DNA of 48,661 bases, taken from contig JBKAGO010000073.1 in the NCBI GenBank assembly GCA_046290435.1, positions 1-48,661 of the forward strand. The letters run 5' to 3'. The translations under genes were made by a program, and so were the position numbers. This document shows, piece by piece, positions 16,382-26,035 of this stretch (positions are counted from its first letter, which is position 1; every line of letters begins with the position of its first letter). This DNA comes from CAVQUE01 sp046290435. GTDB lineage: Bacteria; Actinomycetota; Acidimicrobiia; Acidimicrobiales; UBA8592. The notes under the pieces were generated by a model that had not been told where the DNA came from, did not search any database, and worked only from the letters and a program-made list of their open reading frames with translations.

Positions 16382-17245
16382 ATGAACGATCCCGACGTCC
16401 GCATGCCCATCGGCATGTTCTCCAGAGCCTCGCTCGTGTCGATCAAGGCCCTGCGCTCCTACCACGACCAGGGCCTGCTGGTGCCGGCGTCGATCGACCC
16501 GGCCACGGGGTACCGGTCCTACCGGGTCTCCCAGCTCGCCGACGCCCAGATCATCAAGCGTCTGCGCGACCTCGACGTGCCGCTCCGGGACATCGCCGAG
16601 ATCATGGCGGCTCGCGATCCCGACATCACCCGCAAGCTCATCGCCGAGCACCAGGCGGCCATGGTCGCCAGACTGGCCGAGGTCACCCGCATCGTCGACG
16701 AGCTCCACACCGCCATGGCGCTGCCGACCATCGCCACGCCCGTCCATGTCCGCACCGAACCGGCCCGCCACGCCATCGCCGTCGTCGGCACCGTCACCGA
16801 GGCCGACTACGCGGTATTCCTGGGCGATGCCTACGCGCGGCTCTGGCAGGCACTCACCGCGACCGGCCTCGCCATGGCCGGCCCCAGCGGCGCCCTGTAC
16901 CCGGAGGAGGTCCGTGGCGACGGTGAGGAGGTCAGCGCATACCTGCCGATCACCGAGCCGGCCGCTCTGCCCGAGCCCGTTCTCGAACTCGGCGTCACCC
17001 TGACGATGCTCCCCGAGGTGACCGCCGCGGTGATGACCCACGTCGGGAGCTTCGCCACCATCGGCGACACCTACCGCCAGCTCGGCGCATGGGTTGCCAC
17101 CCACGCCACGTCCGCAGGCGCGGCGGTGCGCGAGCACTACGTCGTCAGCGTCGACGAGACCATCGGCGAGCTGCTGCCGGACGAGCAACTCCGCACCGAG
17201 ATCGTCTGGCCGATCGTCGCCGGCTCGGTCGACCTGGCCCGCTGA
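16382..17245 (+). CDS. MerR-family regulator with GyrI-like effector domain
   Basis: 287 residues. The N-terminal winged helix (IGMFSRASLVSIKALRSYHDQGLL, YRSYRVSQLADAQIIKRLRDLD) is of MerR type. A coiled-coil region follows (about 75-110), then from 125 a GyrI/AraC-effector-binding domain (VRTEPARHAIAVVGTV... IVWPIV) of the BltR/multidrug-binding kind. It should bind a hydrophobic ligand and activate its own promoter upstream. The next gene (VOC protein) follows after 62 bp and may be cotranscribed, suggesting a small-molecule response. Confidence 0.88.
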   Translation: MNDPDVRMPIGMFSRASLVSIKALRSYHDQGLLVPASIDPATGYRSYRVSQLADAQIIKRLRDLDVPLRDIAEIMAARDPDITRKLIAEHQAAMVARLAEVTRIVDELHTAMALPTIATPVHVRTEPARHAIAVVGTVTEADYAVFLGDAYARLWQALTATGLAMAGPSGALYPEEVRGDGEEVSAYLPITEPAALPEPVLELGVTLTMLPEVTAAVMTHVGSFATIGDTYRQLGAWVATHATSAGAAVREHYVVSVDETIGELLPDEQLRTEIVWPIVAGSVDLAR

Positions 17246-17307
17246 CGCCCAGCCCCGGTCGAACCCGTCCCGCGCACCCCGTCCACCGAACCACGAGAGG
17301 AACCACC

Positions 17308-17670
17308 ATGACCCTGCACACCGCTGCCATCACCTTCGACTGCGCCGACGCCCTGAGGCTGGCCACGTTCTGGTCCGAAGCGCTCGGCCGTCCCATCGAC
17401 ACCGGCGAACCCGGCGCCAGCCGGTTCTTCGCCCGCATCGCCGAAGACGACGCCACCGGCGCACCGTCGATGATGTTCATCGCCGTGCCAGAACCCAAGA
17501 CCGCCAAGAACCGCGTGCACCTCGACCTCGGCGCCGACGATCGCGCCACCGAGGTCGAGCGACTCCTGGCGCTCGGCGCCACGCACATCCACGACAAGGA
17601 CGAGTACGGCATGCGCTGGACCACCCTCGCGGACCCCGAGGGCAACGAGTTCTGCATCGCCGAGCACTGA
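17308..17670 (+). CDS. VOC-family (glyoxalase-like) protein
   Basis: 120 residues of the vicinal oxygen chelate fold in its actinobacterial glyoxalase_6 style: ITFDCADALRLATFWSEALGR at the start, KNRVHLDLGADDRATEVERLLALGA in the middle and TTLADPEGNEFCIAEH at the end. Catalytic role unknown; many relatives bind drugs or act as small-molecule lyases. GAGAGG lies 7 nt before the ATG. It follows the MerR regulator in the same direction, so ligand sequestration under MerR control is a reasonable guess. Confidence 0.85.
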   Translation: MTLHTAAITFDCADALRLATFWSEALGRPIDTGEPGASRFFARIAEDDATGAPSMMFIAVPEPKTAKNRVHLDLGADDRATEVERLLALGATHIHDKDEYGMRWTTLADPEGNEFCIAEH

Positions 17671-17742
17671 ACTCACCCGGCTGCCCGTCTGCGCACGCGC
17701 CGGGCGGTCATCACCTCCGCCGCCGCGACCGTGATCTCGGTC

Positions 17743-18627
17743 TCATGTCGTCGGCTCGGAGCCGCCCACCGCCGACGATGCCACGGCCACCCCTGCGATC
17801 ACGATGGCCACCCCGGCGACCAGTGCTGTTGTGACCGAGTCGTCGAGCACCAGCACCGCCAGCGTCGCAGCGACGGCTGGTTCGAGCAGGCCGATCGCAG
17901 CGACGGCGCTGAGCCCGAGCACCCGCAGTCCGCCTCCCCACAGCAGGAACGCCCCCGCCAGCGTCGCTGCGCCGAGATACAGCACCGTCGCGGCGGCCGC
18001 CGGCGAGCCGAACGCCTCGGCTGCGCCGGCGAGAGCAAGCGGTGACAGCACCACGGCGCCGCCGCCGAACACCGTCGCCATTGCGGTCAGTGCCGGTCGG
18101 TCGGCCATCAGGTGCTGGGCCACCAGCCCGAACACGGGAACCGCCGCGCCGGCCACGACGGCGAATGCCACGCCGCCCCACACGACCCCTTCGCCGGCAC
18201 CGGTCAGCACGGCGACACCGACGATCGCCATCACGACACCGGCGACCCAACCGAGCGTCGGGCGGATCCGATGCACGAGCAGGTCCACCAGGCCGGCCGC
18301 CGCGGGGATGGTGCCGATGGCGACGGTCGTGCCGACGGCGACGCCGGTGCGGTCGATCGCCTCGAAGAATGCCAGCTGATTTGCCGCCACGGCCACGCCG
18401 GCCACGGCCACCAGCTTCGGGGGCAGCGGAAACGACCAGGGAGCAGCGGCGCGTCGCGAAGCCCACGCCGCGAGCACGGCCGCTCCGATCGTCGTCCGCC
18501 ACGCTGCCGTTGTGGTGGCCGACACGTCGTCGGGACCGAGTTCGGCGGCGGTGCCGATGGTCCCCAACAACACGGTGGCAGCGATCACCGCGACAGCCGC
18601 TCGTCGTGCCTCGGAAACCCCGGTCAT
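17743..18627 (-). CDS. EamA/DMT-superfamily transporter
   Basis: 294 residues, ten hydrophobic segments in two EamA repeats; each half ends with the typical Pro/Glu-containing block (AAIGLLEPAVAATLAVLVLDD in the second). This family exports metabolites or amino acids across the inner membrane. CACCCT sits 7 nt before the ATG, a weak match to the leaderless -10 pattern. It converges on the VOC gene with a 72 bp gap. Substrate unknown. Confidence 0.85.
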   Translation of the reverse strand: MTGVSEARRAAVAVIAATVLLGTIGTAAELGPDDVSATTTAAWRTTIGAAVLAAWASRRAAAPWSFPLPPKLVAVAGVAVAANQLAFFEAIDRTGVAVGTTVAIGTIPAAAGLVDLLVHRIRPTLGWVAGVVMAIVGVAVLTGAGEGVVWGGVAFAVVAGAAVPVFGLVAQHLMADRPALTAMATVFGGGAVVLSPLALAGAAEAFGSPAAAATVLYLGAATLAGAFLLWGGGLRVLGLSAVAAIGLLEPAVAATLAVLVLDDSVTTALVAGVAIVIAGVAVASSAVGGSEPTT

Positions 18628-18753
18628 GGGGGTCAGGGTGCCATGGGGCGCACGACAAAACGGCCGGATGCCCGTCGCTCCGGGCGGCGAGCTGGTGGGG
18701 GAGTCAGGTGCCCCGGAGGGCGGAAGCGGTGCGTCGCTGCGTGAGGAGTGCGG

Positions 18754-18942
18754 TCAGTCGGCTCCGGCGACGGCCGCCTCGGCGGCGGTCGGGGTCTGGC
18801 GGGCCATCAGGGGCACCGCCGGCACGGCCTGGGCGCGGGTCGGCTTCGATGCAGCTCGGCCCTCCAGGGGTTGTGGGCCGTCCATGCACTCCTGGCAGAA
18901 GGAGTGATGGCTGTCGTGGGTACACCAGGTATCCGTGGGCAT
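18754..18942 (-). CDS. Small Cys/His-rich protein
   Basis: 62 residues beginning MPTDTWCTHDSHHSFCQECMDG. The spacing of three Cys with flanking His (CTHDSHHSFCQEC) resembles half of a zinc-binding knuckle. The remainder is Ala/Pro/Thr-rich. AGGAAGGGG lies 5 nt before the ATG, strong support for translation. No family was recognised; possible roles are metal binding or regulation. The stretch 18628-18753 on the other side contains nothing else convincing. Confidence 0.5.
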   Translation of the reverse strand: MPTDTWCTHDSHHSFCQECMDGPQPLEGRAASKPTRAQAVPAVPLMARQTPTAAEAAVAGAD

Positions 18943-19024
18943 GTATGCCCCTTCCTGTCGCGGAGATCTTTCCACGCATCAGCCGGTCATGAGGAACTGG
19001 GGCCGAAATGTGCCGGGCGGCTCA

Positions 19025-19807
19025 CTACCTGCCGGTGAACTTCGCGGGCCGCCGTTCGAGGAATGCGGCGACGCCCTCGGCGTGGTCCGCGCTGGCGAAA
19101 CACGCCGCCATCGCCTGGGTGTGGCGCGCCATGTGCTCGCCCACCGGGGCCGTGAGGCCCTGATGGACCAGGCTCTTGATGAGTCGGAGGCTGTGCGGCG
19201 AGCCCTCGGCGATGGTCGCCGCGAGGCCCTGCGCTCGGGCCAGCACCTGGTCCGGTTCGACGACCTCGAGCAGGTAGCCGAGGGCCAGGGCCTCGGCGGC
19301 GTCGATCATCTCGCCGGTGTAGAGCAGGCGCAGCGCGGGTTGGACCCCGATGATGCGCGGCAACAGCCATGTACCGGCGCCGGTGTCGGGCACCAGGCCC
19401 CGGTGCACGAAGTTCCAGGCGAAGCGGGCGTTGGTGGAGCCGATGCGCAGGTCGCACTGCGAGCTGAACTCGGCGCCCATCCCGACGGCCGGTCCGTCGA
19501 TGGCGGCGATGGTGGGCTTGGACGTCTGGGCGATGGGCCACCACTTGTCGCGCTCCTCGGCGGTACCGCGCAGGCCCCGGGACTCGCCCGGGATCGACGC
19601 CAGGTCGCTCAGGTCGGTGCCGGCGCAGAACGCGCCGGGCACGCCGGTGATGACCAGCACGACCGTGTCGGGATCGGCGTCGGCCGCGGCGACCGTCTCG
19701 ATGAACTCGCCCAACATCGCGAACGTCATGGCGTTGCGCTTTGCGGGCCGGTCGATGGTGATGGTGCCGACGGCGCCGTCGGCGGTGTAGCGGATGTGGT
19801 CGGCCAT
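19025..19807 (-). CDS. Enoyl-CoA hydratase/isomerase family protein
   Basis: 260 residues, the usual crotonase length. Oxyanion-hole segments FCAGTDLSDL (about 60-69) and GPAVGMGAEFSSQCDLR (about 104-120) are present, and the C-terminal FLERRPAKFTGR is typical. At the second catalytic-Glu position the sequence reads LVPDTGAGTW, where Asp takes the place of the usual Glu, so hydration may be altered or the enzyme may act as an isomerase. TAGGGT is 7 nt upstream of the ATG (leaderless). It stands alone between the antiporter and the small Cys gene. Confidence 0.85.
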   Translation of the reverse strand: MADHIRYTADGAVGTITIDRPAKRNAMTFAMLGEFIETVAAADADPDTVVLVITGVPGAFCAGTDLSDLASIPGESRGLRGTAEERDKWWPIAQTSKPTIAAIDGPAVGMGAEFSSQCDLRIGSTNARFAWNFVHRGLVPDTGAGTWLLPRIIGVQPALRLLYTGEMIDAAEALALGYLLEVVEPDQVLARAQGLAATIAEGSPHSLRLIKSLVHQGLTAPVGEHMARHTQAMAACFASADHAEGVAAFLERRPAKFTGR

Positions 19808-19834
19808 GGCCGCGACCCTACGACGCGATGGCGC

Positions 19835-21832
19835 TCAACGTGAGGTGCGGGGCACGGTCACGCCCAGCGCGCCCTCCGAGGAGTACCACTGCGCATCCTG
19901 GTGCGTCGACACGGCGACGAGCGCCCAGTCGTTGCCCTGCATCGACTGCAGCAGCGAGAACGGATTGCCACGCGCCGCCACGATCACGACGTCGTCGGCC
20001 CCCGCGTGCTTGGCCACCCACGCCATGATCTGGCGTGGCCCGGGCAGGTGCACCGCATCCTCGGGCGCCGGCAGGGGCTCTTCGCCGGGGTTCGTGACCG
20101 TCGACGCCAGGTCGACCGGGCCGATGGCCAGGTCCAGCGAGGCGCTCCCGGCCAGGCGCCCGGCGAGGTCGAGGGCCATTCGGGCATCGGGGCGCAGGCC
20201 CGGTGCGAGGTCCTCGTCGGACAGCGCCACCAGTACCCGCCGGTACTTGCGGCGCTCGAGGTCGGCCACCGCGATGGGTCGGTCGGTCGTCGCCGCGATC
20301 TCGTCGTTGGTGCCACCGAGGAGGAGATCGCGCAGGTCGCTGCGGCCCGGCCAGGTGAGCAACACCAGGGACGCATCCTGTTCGAGCGCGACCCGGTCGA
20401 CGGCCCCGGCAACGGACCGGTCGACCCGCAGTTCGGGGTCGAAGGGCATGCCGAGCGACTTCAGGGTGGCCCGGACCGCCTCCATCTCGGCGCGCCGTTC
20501 GGCCAACGCCTCGGGGCGGTCGTTGACGGCGACGATCAGCGGCAGCACGTGCCCGCCGTCGGATTCGGCCACACGACCCGCCAACCACAGGGCACCGACG
20601 CTGTCGTGCCCGCTGGTCTGGGGGATCAGGATCATCTCCCCGAGGCGTCGGTCGGTCGACTCGAACGGCACGACGCGTGGTGCGAAGTACGACGAGCCGA
20701 TGCTCGACACGAACAAGCTGATGACGATGACCATCATCACCGCGTTGACGACCTCGTCGCCGAACAGGCCCGTCTCGAACCCGATGATCGTCGAGGCCAG
20801 CGTGGCCGCTGCCTGGGCGCTCGACAGGCTGAACATCAAGCCGACCTCGGCGGTCGAGAAGCCGCTGATCCGTCCGCTCAGGACGGCCGAGAGGCCCTTG
20901 CCGGTCAACAGGGCGGCGGCGAACCAGGCCGCCAGTTGCAGCGTGGATCCCTGGAACAGCACCGCCGGATCGATGATCAGCCCCACCGACACCAGGAACG
21001 CCGGGATGAACAGGGCATTGCCGAAGAAGTCGATACGAGCCATCAGCGTGCTCTGGTTGGGCACCAGGCGGTTGAGGCCGAGGCCGGCGAAGAACGCACC
21101 GATCAGCGCTTCGAGCCCCACCACTTCGGCCACCACGGCCGCCGAGAGGAACCCGACGAGAATCATCAGGAACCGCAACTCGCGTTCCTGGCCGAGGCCT
21201 GCGAAGAACCACCGGGTCACCCACGGCAACAGCACCAGGCAGTACGCCGCGAGCAGGGCCAGGCCGGCTGCGATCTCGATGATGAGCACGGCCGTGTTGC
21301 TGTCGCCGGTCTCGGATCCGATGATGATCGCCAGCGCGACCAGGCCGATGGTGTCGGTGATGGAGCTGGCGCCGACGGTGGCCGCCATCGAGGGGTTGCG
21401 GGTGAGGCCGAACTTGGTGACCGCGCCGTAGGACACGAGCGTGAACGACGCCCAGAACGATCCGATGAGCACGGCCGTCTTGAACTCATAGCCCTGCGAC
21501 GACGCGGCGAGCGTTCCGAGTATCCAGGGCACGAACGAGGTGATGAGCCCGAACGACAGCGCCGCGTTGCGGTGTTCCTCGAAGGTCTTCATGTCGAGGC
21601 CGAGCCCCGCGAGGAAGATCAGGTAGAGCACCCCGATGCTGCCGACCGCCTCGATGAACCGGAACTGTTCGAGCACTCCGAGCATGTTCGGGCCGATGAC
21701 GGCACCCGCGATCAACAGGCCGATGAGCCCTGGTAGTCGCAGCTTCTGTGCCACCAGCGGGCCGATGATGATGGTCAACGCCAACACCATGAAGCTGAAC
21801 GCGGGCTCACTCTGGACGCTCGCAACGATCAT
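19835..21832 (-). CDS. Cation:proton antiporter (CPA2) with C-terminal universal-stress-like region
   Basis: 665 residues. About twelve membrane helices (residues 10-395) form the Na+/H+ exchanger domain; GVLYLIFLAGLGLDMK and LIGAFFAGLGLNRL are typical blocks. Instead of an RCK domain, the C-terminus (about 410-665) is a soluble region with alternating strands and helices resembling universal stress protein repeats (VALSDEDLAPG..., ADDVVIVAARGNP). ATG 21832 is chosen since an SD-like GGTGGGGTG lies upstream; the 25 residues before it look like untranslated leader. It could couple monovalent cation exchange to a nucleotide signal. Confidence 0.82.
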   Translation of the reverse strand: MIVASVQSEPAFSFMVLALTIIIGPLVAQKLRLPGLIGLLIAGAVIGPNMLGVLEQFRFIEAVGSIGVLYLIFLAGLGLDMKTFEEHRNAALSFGLITSFVPWILGTLAASSQGYEFKTAVLIGSFWASFTLVSYGAVTKFGLTRNPSMAATVGASSITDTIGLVALAIIIGSETGDSNTAVLIIEIAAGLALLAAYCLVLLPWVTRWFFAGLGQERELRFLMILVGFLSAAVVAEVVGLEALIGAFFAGLGLNRLVPNQSTLMARIDFFGNALFIPAFLVSVGLIIDPAVLFQGSTLQLAAWFAAALLTGKGLSAVLSGRISGFSTAEVGLMFSLSSAQAAATLASTIIGFETGLFGDEVVNAVMMVIVISLFVSSIGSSYFAPRVVPFESTDRRLGEMILIPQTSGHDSVGALWLAGRVAESDGGHVLPLIVAVNDRPEALAERRAEMEAVRATLKSLGMPFDPELRVDRSVAGAVDRVALEQDASLVLLTWPGRSDLRDLLLGGTNDEIAATTDRPIAVADLERRKYRRVLVALSDEDLAPGLRPDARMALDLAGRLAGSASLDLAIGPVDLASTVTNPGEEPLPAPEDAVHLPGPRQIMAWVAKHAGADDVVIVAARGNPFSLLQSMQGNDWALVAVSTHQDAQWYSSEGALGVTVPRTSR

Positions 21833-21934
21833 CGCATCACCCCACCTTGTGCACGAGAGCTGGCGAACACTACCTATCGGGGGCCCCGGTGTCAGCCTGG
21901 GTGTCACGAGGATGACGTCGACCGGCGTCGCCGC

Positions 21935-22984
21935 TCAATCGAGGCTGTCGAGCTCCTCGACGCGGCCGTCGGGATAGCGGGCGAAACGATGCGCATCGGC
22001 GGGGTGCACGGGGTCGTCGCGGTCCCAGGTCCAGCCACCGAAACGGTCCCGCTCGTAGTCGGCGAACGCCTGGCGGATCTCGGCCTCGGTGTTCATCACG
22101 AACGGGCCGTAACGGGCCACGGGCTCTCCGATGGGGCGCCCCTGCAACAGCAGGCATTCGGCCCCGGTCGCCTCGGCGGCGAGGTCCAGGTCCCGCGTGG
22201 CGTCGATGACGGCTCCGATGTTGCGCCTCAGGCCGGTGGTGTGGACCACCAGGCCATCGCCGCTGAACACGTACAGCGTGCGCACGGTGTCGGGACCGGT
22301 CGCGGCGGGCATCGTCCAGTCGGCGTCGGGGCCGAGCACGATGTGCCAGATCGCCACGTCGGCATCGGCCTGCGCGGCGTAACTGTCGGGAGGGGGAGTG
22401 GGCGCCTCGGTGATGGTGCCGGTCGGGTCGGCGAGCGTGCCGGCGATGACGGTGATCTCGACGCCCGGTGCCGGCCGGGCCACCGGCAGGTCCCGGCCCC
22501 ACAGCATCGTGAACGACGGGTCGACCAGCTTGCGTTCGGCGGGCAGGTTCAGCCAGATCTGGAACAGCTCCAGCGGGTTCGGCCGGTCGTCGGCCAACAG
22601 CGGGAGCATCTCGGAATGCTGGATGCCGCGCCCGGCGGTCAGCCACTGCACGTCGCCGCGCCCGAAGCGGGCGGCGGCACCGAGGCTGTCGCTGTGGTCG
22701 ATGACGCCCTTGCGGACGTAGGTGACGGTCTCGAAACCCCGATGCGGGTGTGCCGGGAACCCCGGCACGGTGCGGCCGTGGTACATGTTCCAGCCGTCGA
22801 TGCCGGCGAAGTCCTGACCGAGTTGGCGGCCCTCGAGCGACGCCGCGGGCGCCATCGATCCGTCGCCTTCGGGATAGGCGTCGTCGTGATGCGCGCAGAA
22901 CAGGAACGGATCGATCGTGGGCCACTGCGGGCCCAGTGCGACGGCCTGGAGGACGGGGTCTGCGGCGGGCGTCGGAGCGGACAT
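21935..22984 (-). CDS. Pirin-family bicupin protein
   Basis: 349 residues with the pirin N-terminal cupin: HPHRGFETVTYV gives two metal-binding His, and GRGIQHSEM a third His with the Glu. The second cupin (residues 170-290) is more divergent. Bacterial pirins can act as quercetin-2,3-dioxygenase-like enzymes or as metabolic regulators. TAGGCT lies 7 nt before the ATG, a leaderless arrangement. It is divergent from nothing and is separated from the IclR gene by 57 bp on the same strand. Confidence 0.87.
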   Translation of the reverse strand: MSAPTPAADPVLQAVALGPQWPTIDPFLFCAHHDDAYPEGDGSMAPAASLEGRQLGQDFAGIDGWNMYHGRTVPGFPAHPHRGFETVTYVRKGVIDHSDSLGAAARFGRGDVQWLTAGRGIQHSEMLPLLADDRPNPLELFQIWLNLPAERKLVDPSFTMLWGRDLPVARPAPGVEITVIAGTLADPTGTITEAPTPPPDSYAAQADADVAIWHIVLGPDADWTMPAATGPDTVRTLYVFSGDGLVVHTTGLRRNIGAVIDATRDLDLAAEATGAECLLLQGRPIGEPVARYGPFVMNTEAEIRQAFADYERDRFGGWTWDRDDPVHPADAHRFARYPDGRVEELDSLD

Positions 22985-23041
22985 GGGTCCCAGCCTAGGG
23001 AGCCCCGACGGACCCGTCGTCTCGCCCCTCCCGAACGCGGC

Positions 23042-23806
23042 TCAGGACCGGCGGCTGCGGTTGCGTGCGGCGCCTGCGATGGCGTCGGCGGTGGCGACCA
23101 CCTGGCGGCCCACGGCGTCGAGACGCTCCGGTGGCAGGCGATCGGGTGTGGTCGACACCGACACCGCGGCGCGAGGGCGACCGTCGACGACGACCGCCGC
23201 CGCGACCGCCACCACCGAGCGCTCCCACTCGCCCACGTTGGTCGCCCAGCCCCGCGCCCGCACCGCCGACAGTTCGCGCAGCAGGGTCCGCCGCGACGTG
23301 ATGGTCGATGCCGTCAACGCGTCCAGACGGTCCGGGAGGTGCGCTGCGAGCTCCGTGTCGTCGAGGCAGGCCAGGATGGCCTTGCCGGTGGCCGCCGCAT
23401 AGGCCGGTACCCGATGCCCGAGCGGCAGGACGATCTGGATAGCGCCCGGCCCCGGCACCCGCTCCAGCAGCACGATGTCGGCGCCCTCCAGCGCCGCCAG
23501 GTGAACCGACTCCTCGCTCTCGTCGCGGAGCCGTTCGATGAACGGCCGGGCCAGCGTCACGAACGCCTCGGTGTCGTCGCCGCCGGCGAGCATGGCGAGG
23601 CGCGACGAGAGGCGCCAGGTGGTCGGCACGCGGGGATCGTCGCCCGGGACACGCTCGATCCAGTCCTGTGCGTGCAGCGTGTCGAGGCAACGCTGCACCG
23701 TGCTCTTGGGGATGCCCGTGCGTCGGGCCAGCTCGCCCACGCCGTTGTCGCCGCCCGTGGCGAGCTCCTCGACCACCTTGATGGCGTTGACGACGGACTT
23801 CATCAC
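23042..23806 (-). CDS. IclR-family transcriptional regulator
   Basis: 254 residues. An N-terminal winged helix (VGELARRTGIPKSTVQRCLDTL) is followed by the IclR effector domain (about 80-250; LPLGHRVPAYAAATGKAILACL is characteristic). GTG 23806 overlaps the racemase stop by four bases (GTGA), and ATG 23803 directly follows it. As the last gene of the six-gene operon it probably controls that operon in response to a pathway acid. Confidence 0.88.
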   Translation of the reverse strand: MMKSVVNAIKVVEELATGGDNGVGELARRTGIPKSTVQRCLDTLHAQDWIERVPGDDPRVPTTWRLSSRLAMLAGGDDTEAFVTLARPFIERLRDESEESVHLAALEGADIVLLERVPGPGAIQIVLPLGHRVPAYAAATGKAILACLDDTELAAHLPDRLDALTASTITSRRTLLRELSAVRARGWATNVGEWERSVVAVAAAVVVDGRPRAAVSVSTTPDRLPPERLDAVGRQVVATADAIAGAARNRSRRS

Positions 23807-24507
23807 GCTCGCAATCTACGGTGTCGGAGCGTTCGGTCGACGACGTGGGCGGCCACCGCCCGGGTCACGTCGACACAGCGCCGGTCGTCGCCGGCGATCA
23901 GCGGCAGCTCGGTGCAGGCGAGCAGTACCTGGGTGGCCGGTAGGTTGCGGCACAGCGTGTCGAGGCGGGAGGTCAGCTCGGCGCAGGCCCCGATCCGCTT
24001 CACGTCGACGATGAGACGGTGGGTCTCGGCGAGGATGCGTTCGTCGGGTGCGATCACCGCCGGAGCGAGCGCGGCGTAGGGCGACCACGGGCCCAACTCG
24101 GCGACGGGCCGGGCACCCAGCAGGACCGACGAGGCCGGCGGTTGCGCCCGCACCAGCGCCTCGACGACCGACCGGAACGACACGAAAGTGGTCGATGGGT
24201 TCGCCTCGCGTATCGCCGGCTCGAACCAGTTGAGGGTGTTGCACGCGATGACCCAGGCCCGGCACGTCCGGTCGAGCTCCGCGGCGTGGTCGAGGATGAT
24301 CGCCCGCAGCGCCTCGACGTGGCGGGCCAGGTCCATGCTGGCGCCCAGCTGGGGCACGCTGTGCACGAGCACCGCCGGGGCGTCGGCGTCGCCTGTGTAG
24401 CGGTCGCCGAGCGCGGTGCGCCACCGGTCGAGGATCGCCGCCCACATGTCGATACCTGCGTCGGGCCCCGAGCCCGTGAGGATCCCGATGTCGTAGGCGG
24501 GTGCCAT
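23803..24507 (-). CDS. Aspartate/glutamate racemase superfamily enzyme
   Basis: 234 residues. Both catalytic cysteines are visible: Cys89 in VIACNTLNW and Cys198 in LLACTELPL, the two-Cys proton-relay arrangement of Asp/Glu racemases and hydantoin racemases. The substrate is likely an amino acid, N-carbamoyl amino acid or dicarboxylate. Its position between an amidase and an IclR regulator suggests that it epimerises a pathway intermediate. ATG 24507 lies 16 bp after the amidase stop. Confidence 0.8.
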   Translation of the reverse strand: MAPAYDIGILTGSGPDAGIDMWAAILDRWRTALGDRYTGDADAPAVLVHSVPQLGASMDLARHVEALRAIILDHAAELDRTCRAWVIACNTLNWFEPAIREANPSTTFVSFRSVVEALVRAQPPASSVLLGARPVAELGPWSPYAALAPAVIAPDERILAETHRLIVDVKRIGACAELTSRLDTLCRNLPATQVLLACTELPLIAGDDRRCVDVTRAVAAHVVDRTLRHRRLRA

Positions 24508-24523
24508 CGGCCGGTCGGCGCGG

Positions 24524-26035
24524 TCAGCTGCCGCCGGCGAGTGCGGGCCAGCGCCGGGGCCATGACAGCGCCTCTTCGAACTGGGCGGCGAGCGCCAGCA
24601 GCAGGTCCTCGCGCCCGTGCGCTGCGACCAGTTGCACCGCCGTCGGCGGTACCGCTCCGTCCTCGGCGGCGAGCACCGGCACCACGATCGCGGGATGCCC
24701 CGAGACGTTGAAGGGATAGGTGAACCAGGCCATCGCGAAGCCGGCGCCGACGGTGCCCAACGGGTCGGCCGCCGTCTCCTTGAGCTCGCCGAGCACGGGC
24801 ACGTCGCGCCCGAGTGCCGGTGTGAGCAGGATGTCGAACCCGGCGTCGGTGGCGTCGCCTCGCCACCACTGGGCGACCGACCGGGCCCAGCGCTGTTCGG
24901 CTTCCATCTCGGCGATGACCGCCGAGCCGGTGCTCGATGCAGCGAGCTGGAACAGGGCCCACGTCCGGGGCTCGACGTCGTCGGCCACGAGGGGTCGTCC
25001 CAGCGCCTCCTCGATCGTGACCCGCAGCGCCGCCCGCTCCGCGGCGTAGAGCTGGGGTGTCTGGAGGCGCTCATCGAGCCCGGCGGGATGGTCCTGTTCG
25101 ACCCGGTGGCCGAACCCCTCGAGCAACCGGGTCGCGGTGTCGACCGCGGTGCGGTTGCGCTCGCCGGGGTCGCCATCGGGGTGCATCGACCGGGGAGCGC
25201 GATCGAGCCGGCCGATGCGCAGCGGGCCCGGCGGCCGGGCCACCGCATCCGTCCACGACACCGTCGGCAGCGCCGGCCCGTAGGGATCGCCCGGTACCGC
25301 GCCCGCCGTCGCATCGAGCAGGGCGGCGACGTCGCGCACCGTGCGGGCCAGGTGACCCTCGACCTTGGTGCCCCGGCCGTCGGCGTGGGGCGCGTTGGTG
25401 ATCCGGCCGCGGCTGACCTTCAGCCCGACCAGGCCGCAGCACGCGGCCGGGATGCGCAGCGACCCGCCGCCGTCGCTGGCGTTGGCCGCCGCAACGATGC
25501 CCGCTGCGACAGCTGCGGCCGAACCGCCACTCGATCCACCGACGGAGTGGTCCGGCGCCCAGGGGTTGGCGCAGGGCCCGTGCGCGTCGGGTTCGGTGGT
25601 CGGGGGCCCGAAGGCAAGCTCGGGCAGATTGGTGCGCCCGATGCTGATCAGCCCGGCGGCTTCGTAGCGCCGAGCGAGCTCGGTGGTCACGGTGGCGCGG
25701 CGGTCGATGGCGACCAGGCTGGCCATACCCCACGTCGACGGTTCGCCTTCGGTCGTGCACTTCCAGTCCTTGACCGCGAAGGGCACCCCGGCGAAAGGCC
25801 GGTCGTCGCCGTGTCCGGGCGGCGACGACCGGACCACGTCGTCGCGTGCCTCGTCGCGAGCCTGGTCGAGCGCCTCGTCGAAGCGGCGGTGGACCAACGA
25901 GTTGATCCTCGCGTCGACCGCCTCGGCCCGCTGCAGCGCGACACGCACCGCCTCGTCGGGGGCGATCTCGCCGCTCCGGACGAGTTCGGCCTGGCCGACC
26001 GCGTCGTGTTGCCACACCTGCGTCGGGTCGTTCAT
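24524..26035 (-). CDS. Amidase (amidase-signature family)
   Basis: 503 residues. The Ser-Ser-Lys triad is present: Lys89 (FAVKDWK), the cis-Ser pair in VGGSSGGSAAAVAAG (about 168-169) and the nucleophile Ser192 in DGGGSLRIPA. It hydrolyses amides to acids and ammonia; the exact substrate is unknown. The ATG at 26035 overlaps the enoyl-CoA hydratase stop by ATGA, so translation is coupled. In this operon it may release an acid that the CoA transferase then activates. Confidence 0.88.
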   Translation of the reverse strand: MNDPTQVWQHDAVGQAELVRSGEIAPDEAVRVALQRAEAVDARINSLVHRRFDEALDQARDEARDDVVRSSPPGHGDDRPFAGVPFAVKDWKCTTEGEPSTWGMASLVAIDRRATVTTELARRYEAAGLISIGRTNLPELAFGPPTTEPDAHGPCANPWAPDHSVGGSSGGSAAAVAAGIVAAANASDGGGSLRIPAACCGLVGLKVSRGRITNAPHADGRGTKVEGHLARTVRDVAALLDATAGAVPGDPYGPALPTVSWTDAVARPPGPLRIGRLDRAPRSMHPDGDPGERNRTAVDTATRLLEGFGHRVEQDHPAGLDERLQTPQLYAAERAALRVTIEEALGRPLVADDVEPRTWALFQLAASSTGSAVIAEMEAEQRWARSVAQWWRGDATDAGFDILLTPALGRDVPVLGELKETAADPLGTVGAGFAMAWFTYPFNVSGHPAIVVPVLAAEDGAVPPTAVQLVAAHGREDLLLALAAQFEEALSWPRRWPALAGGS

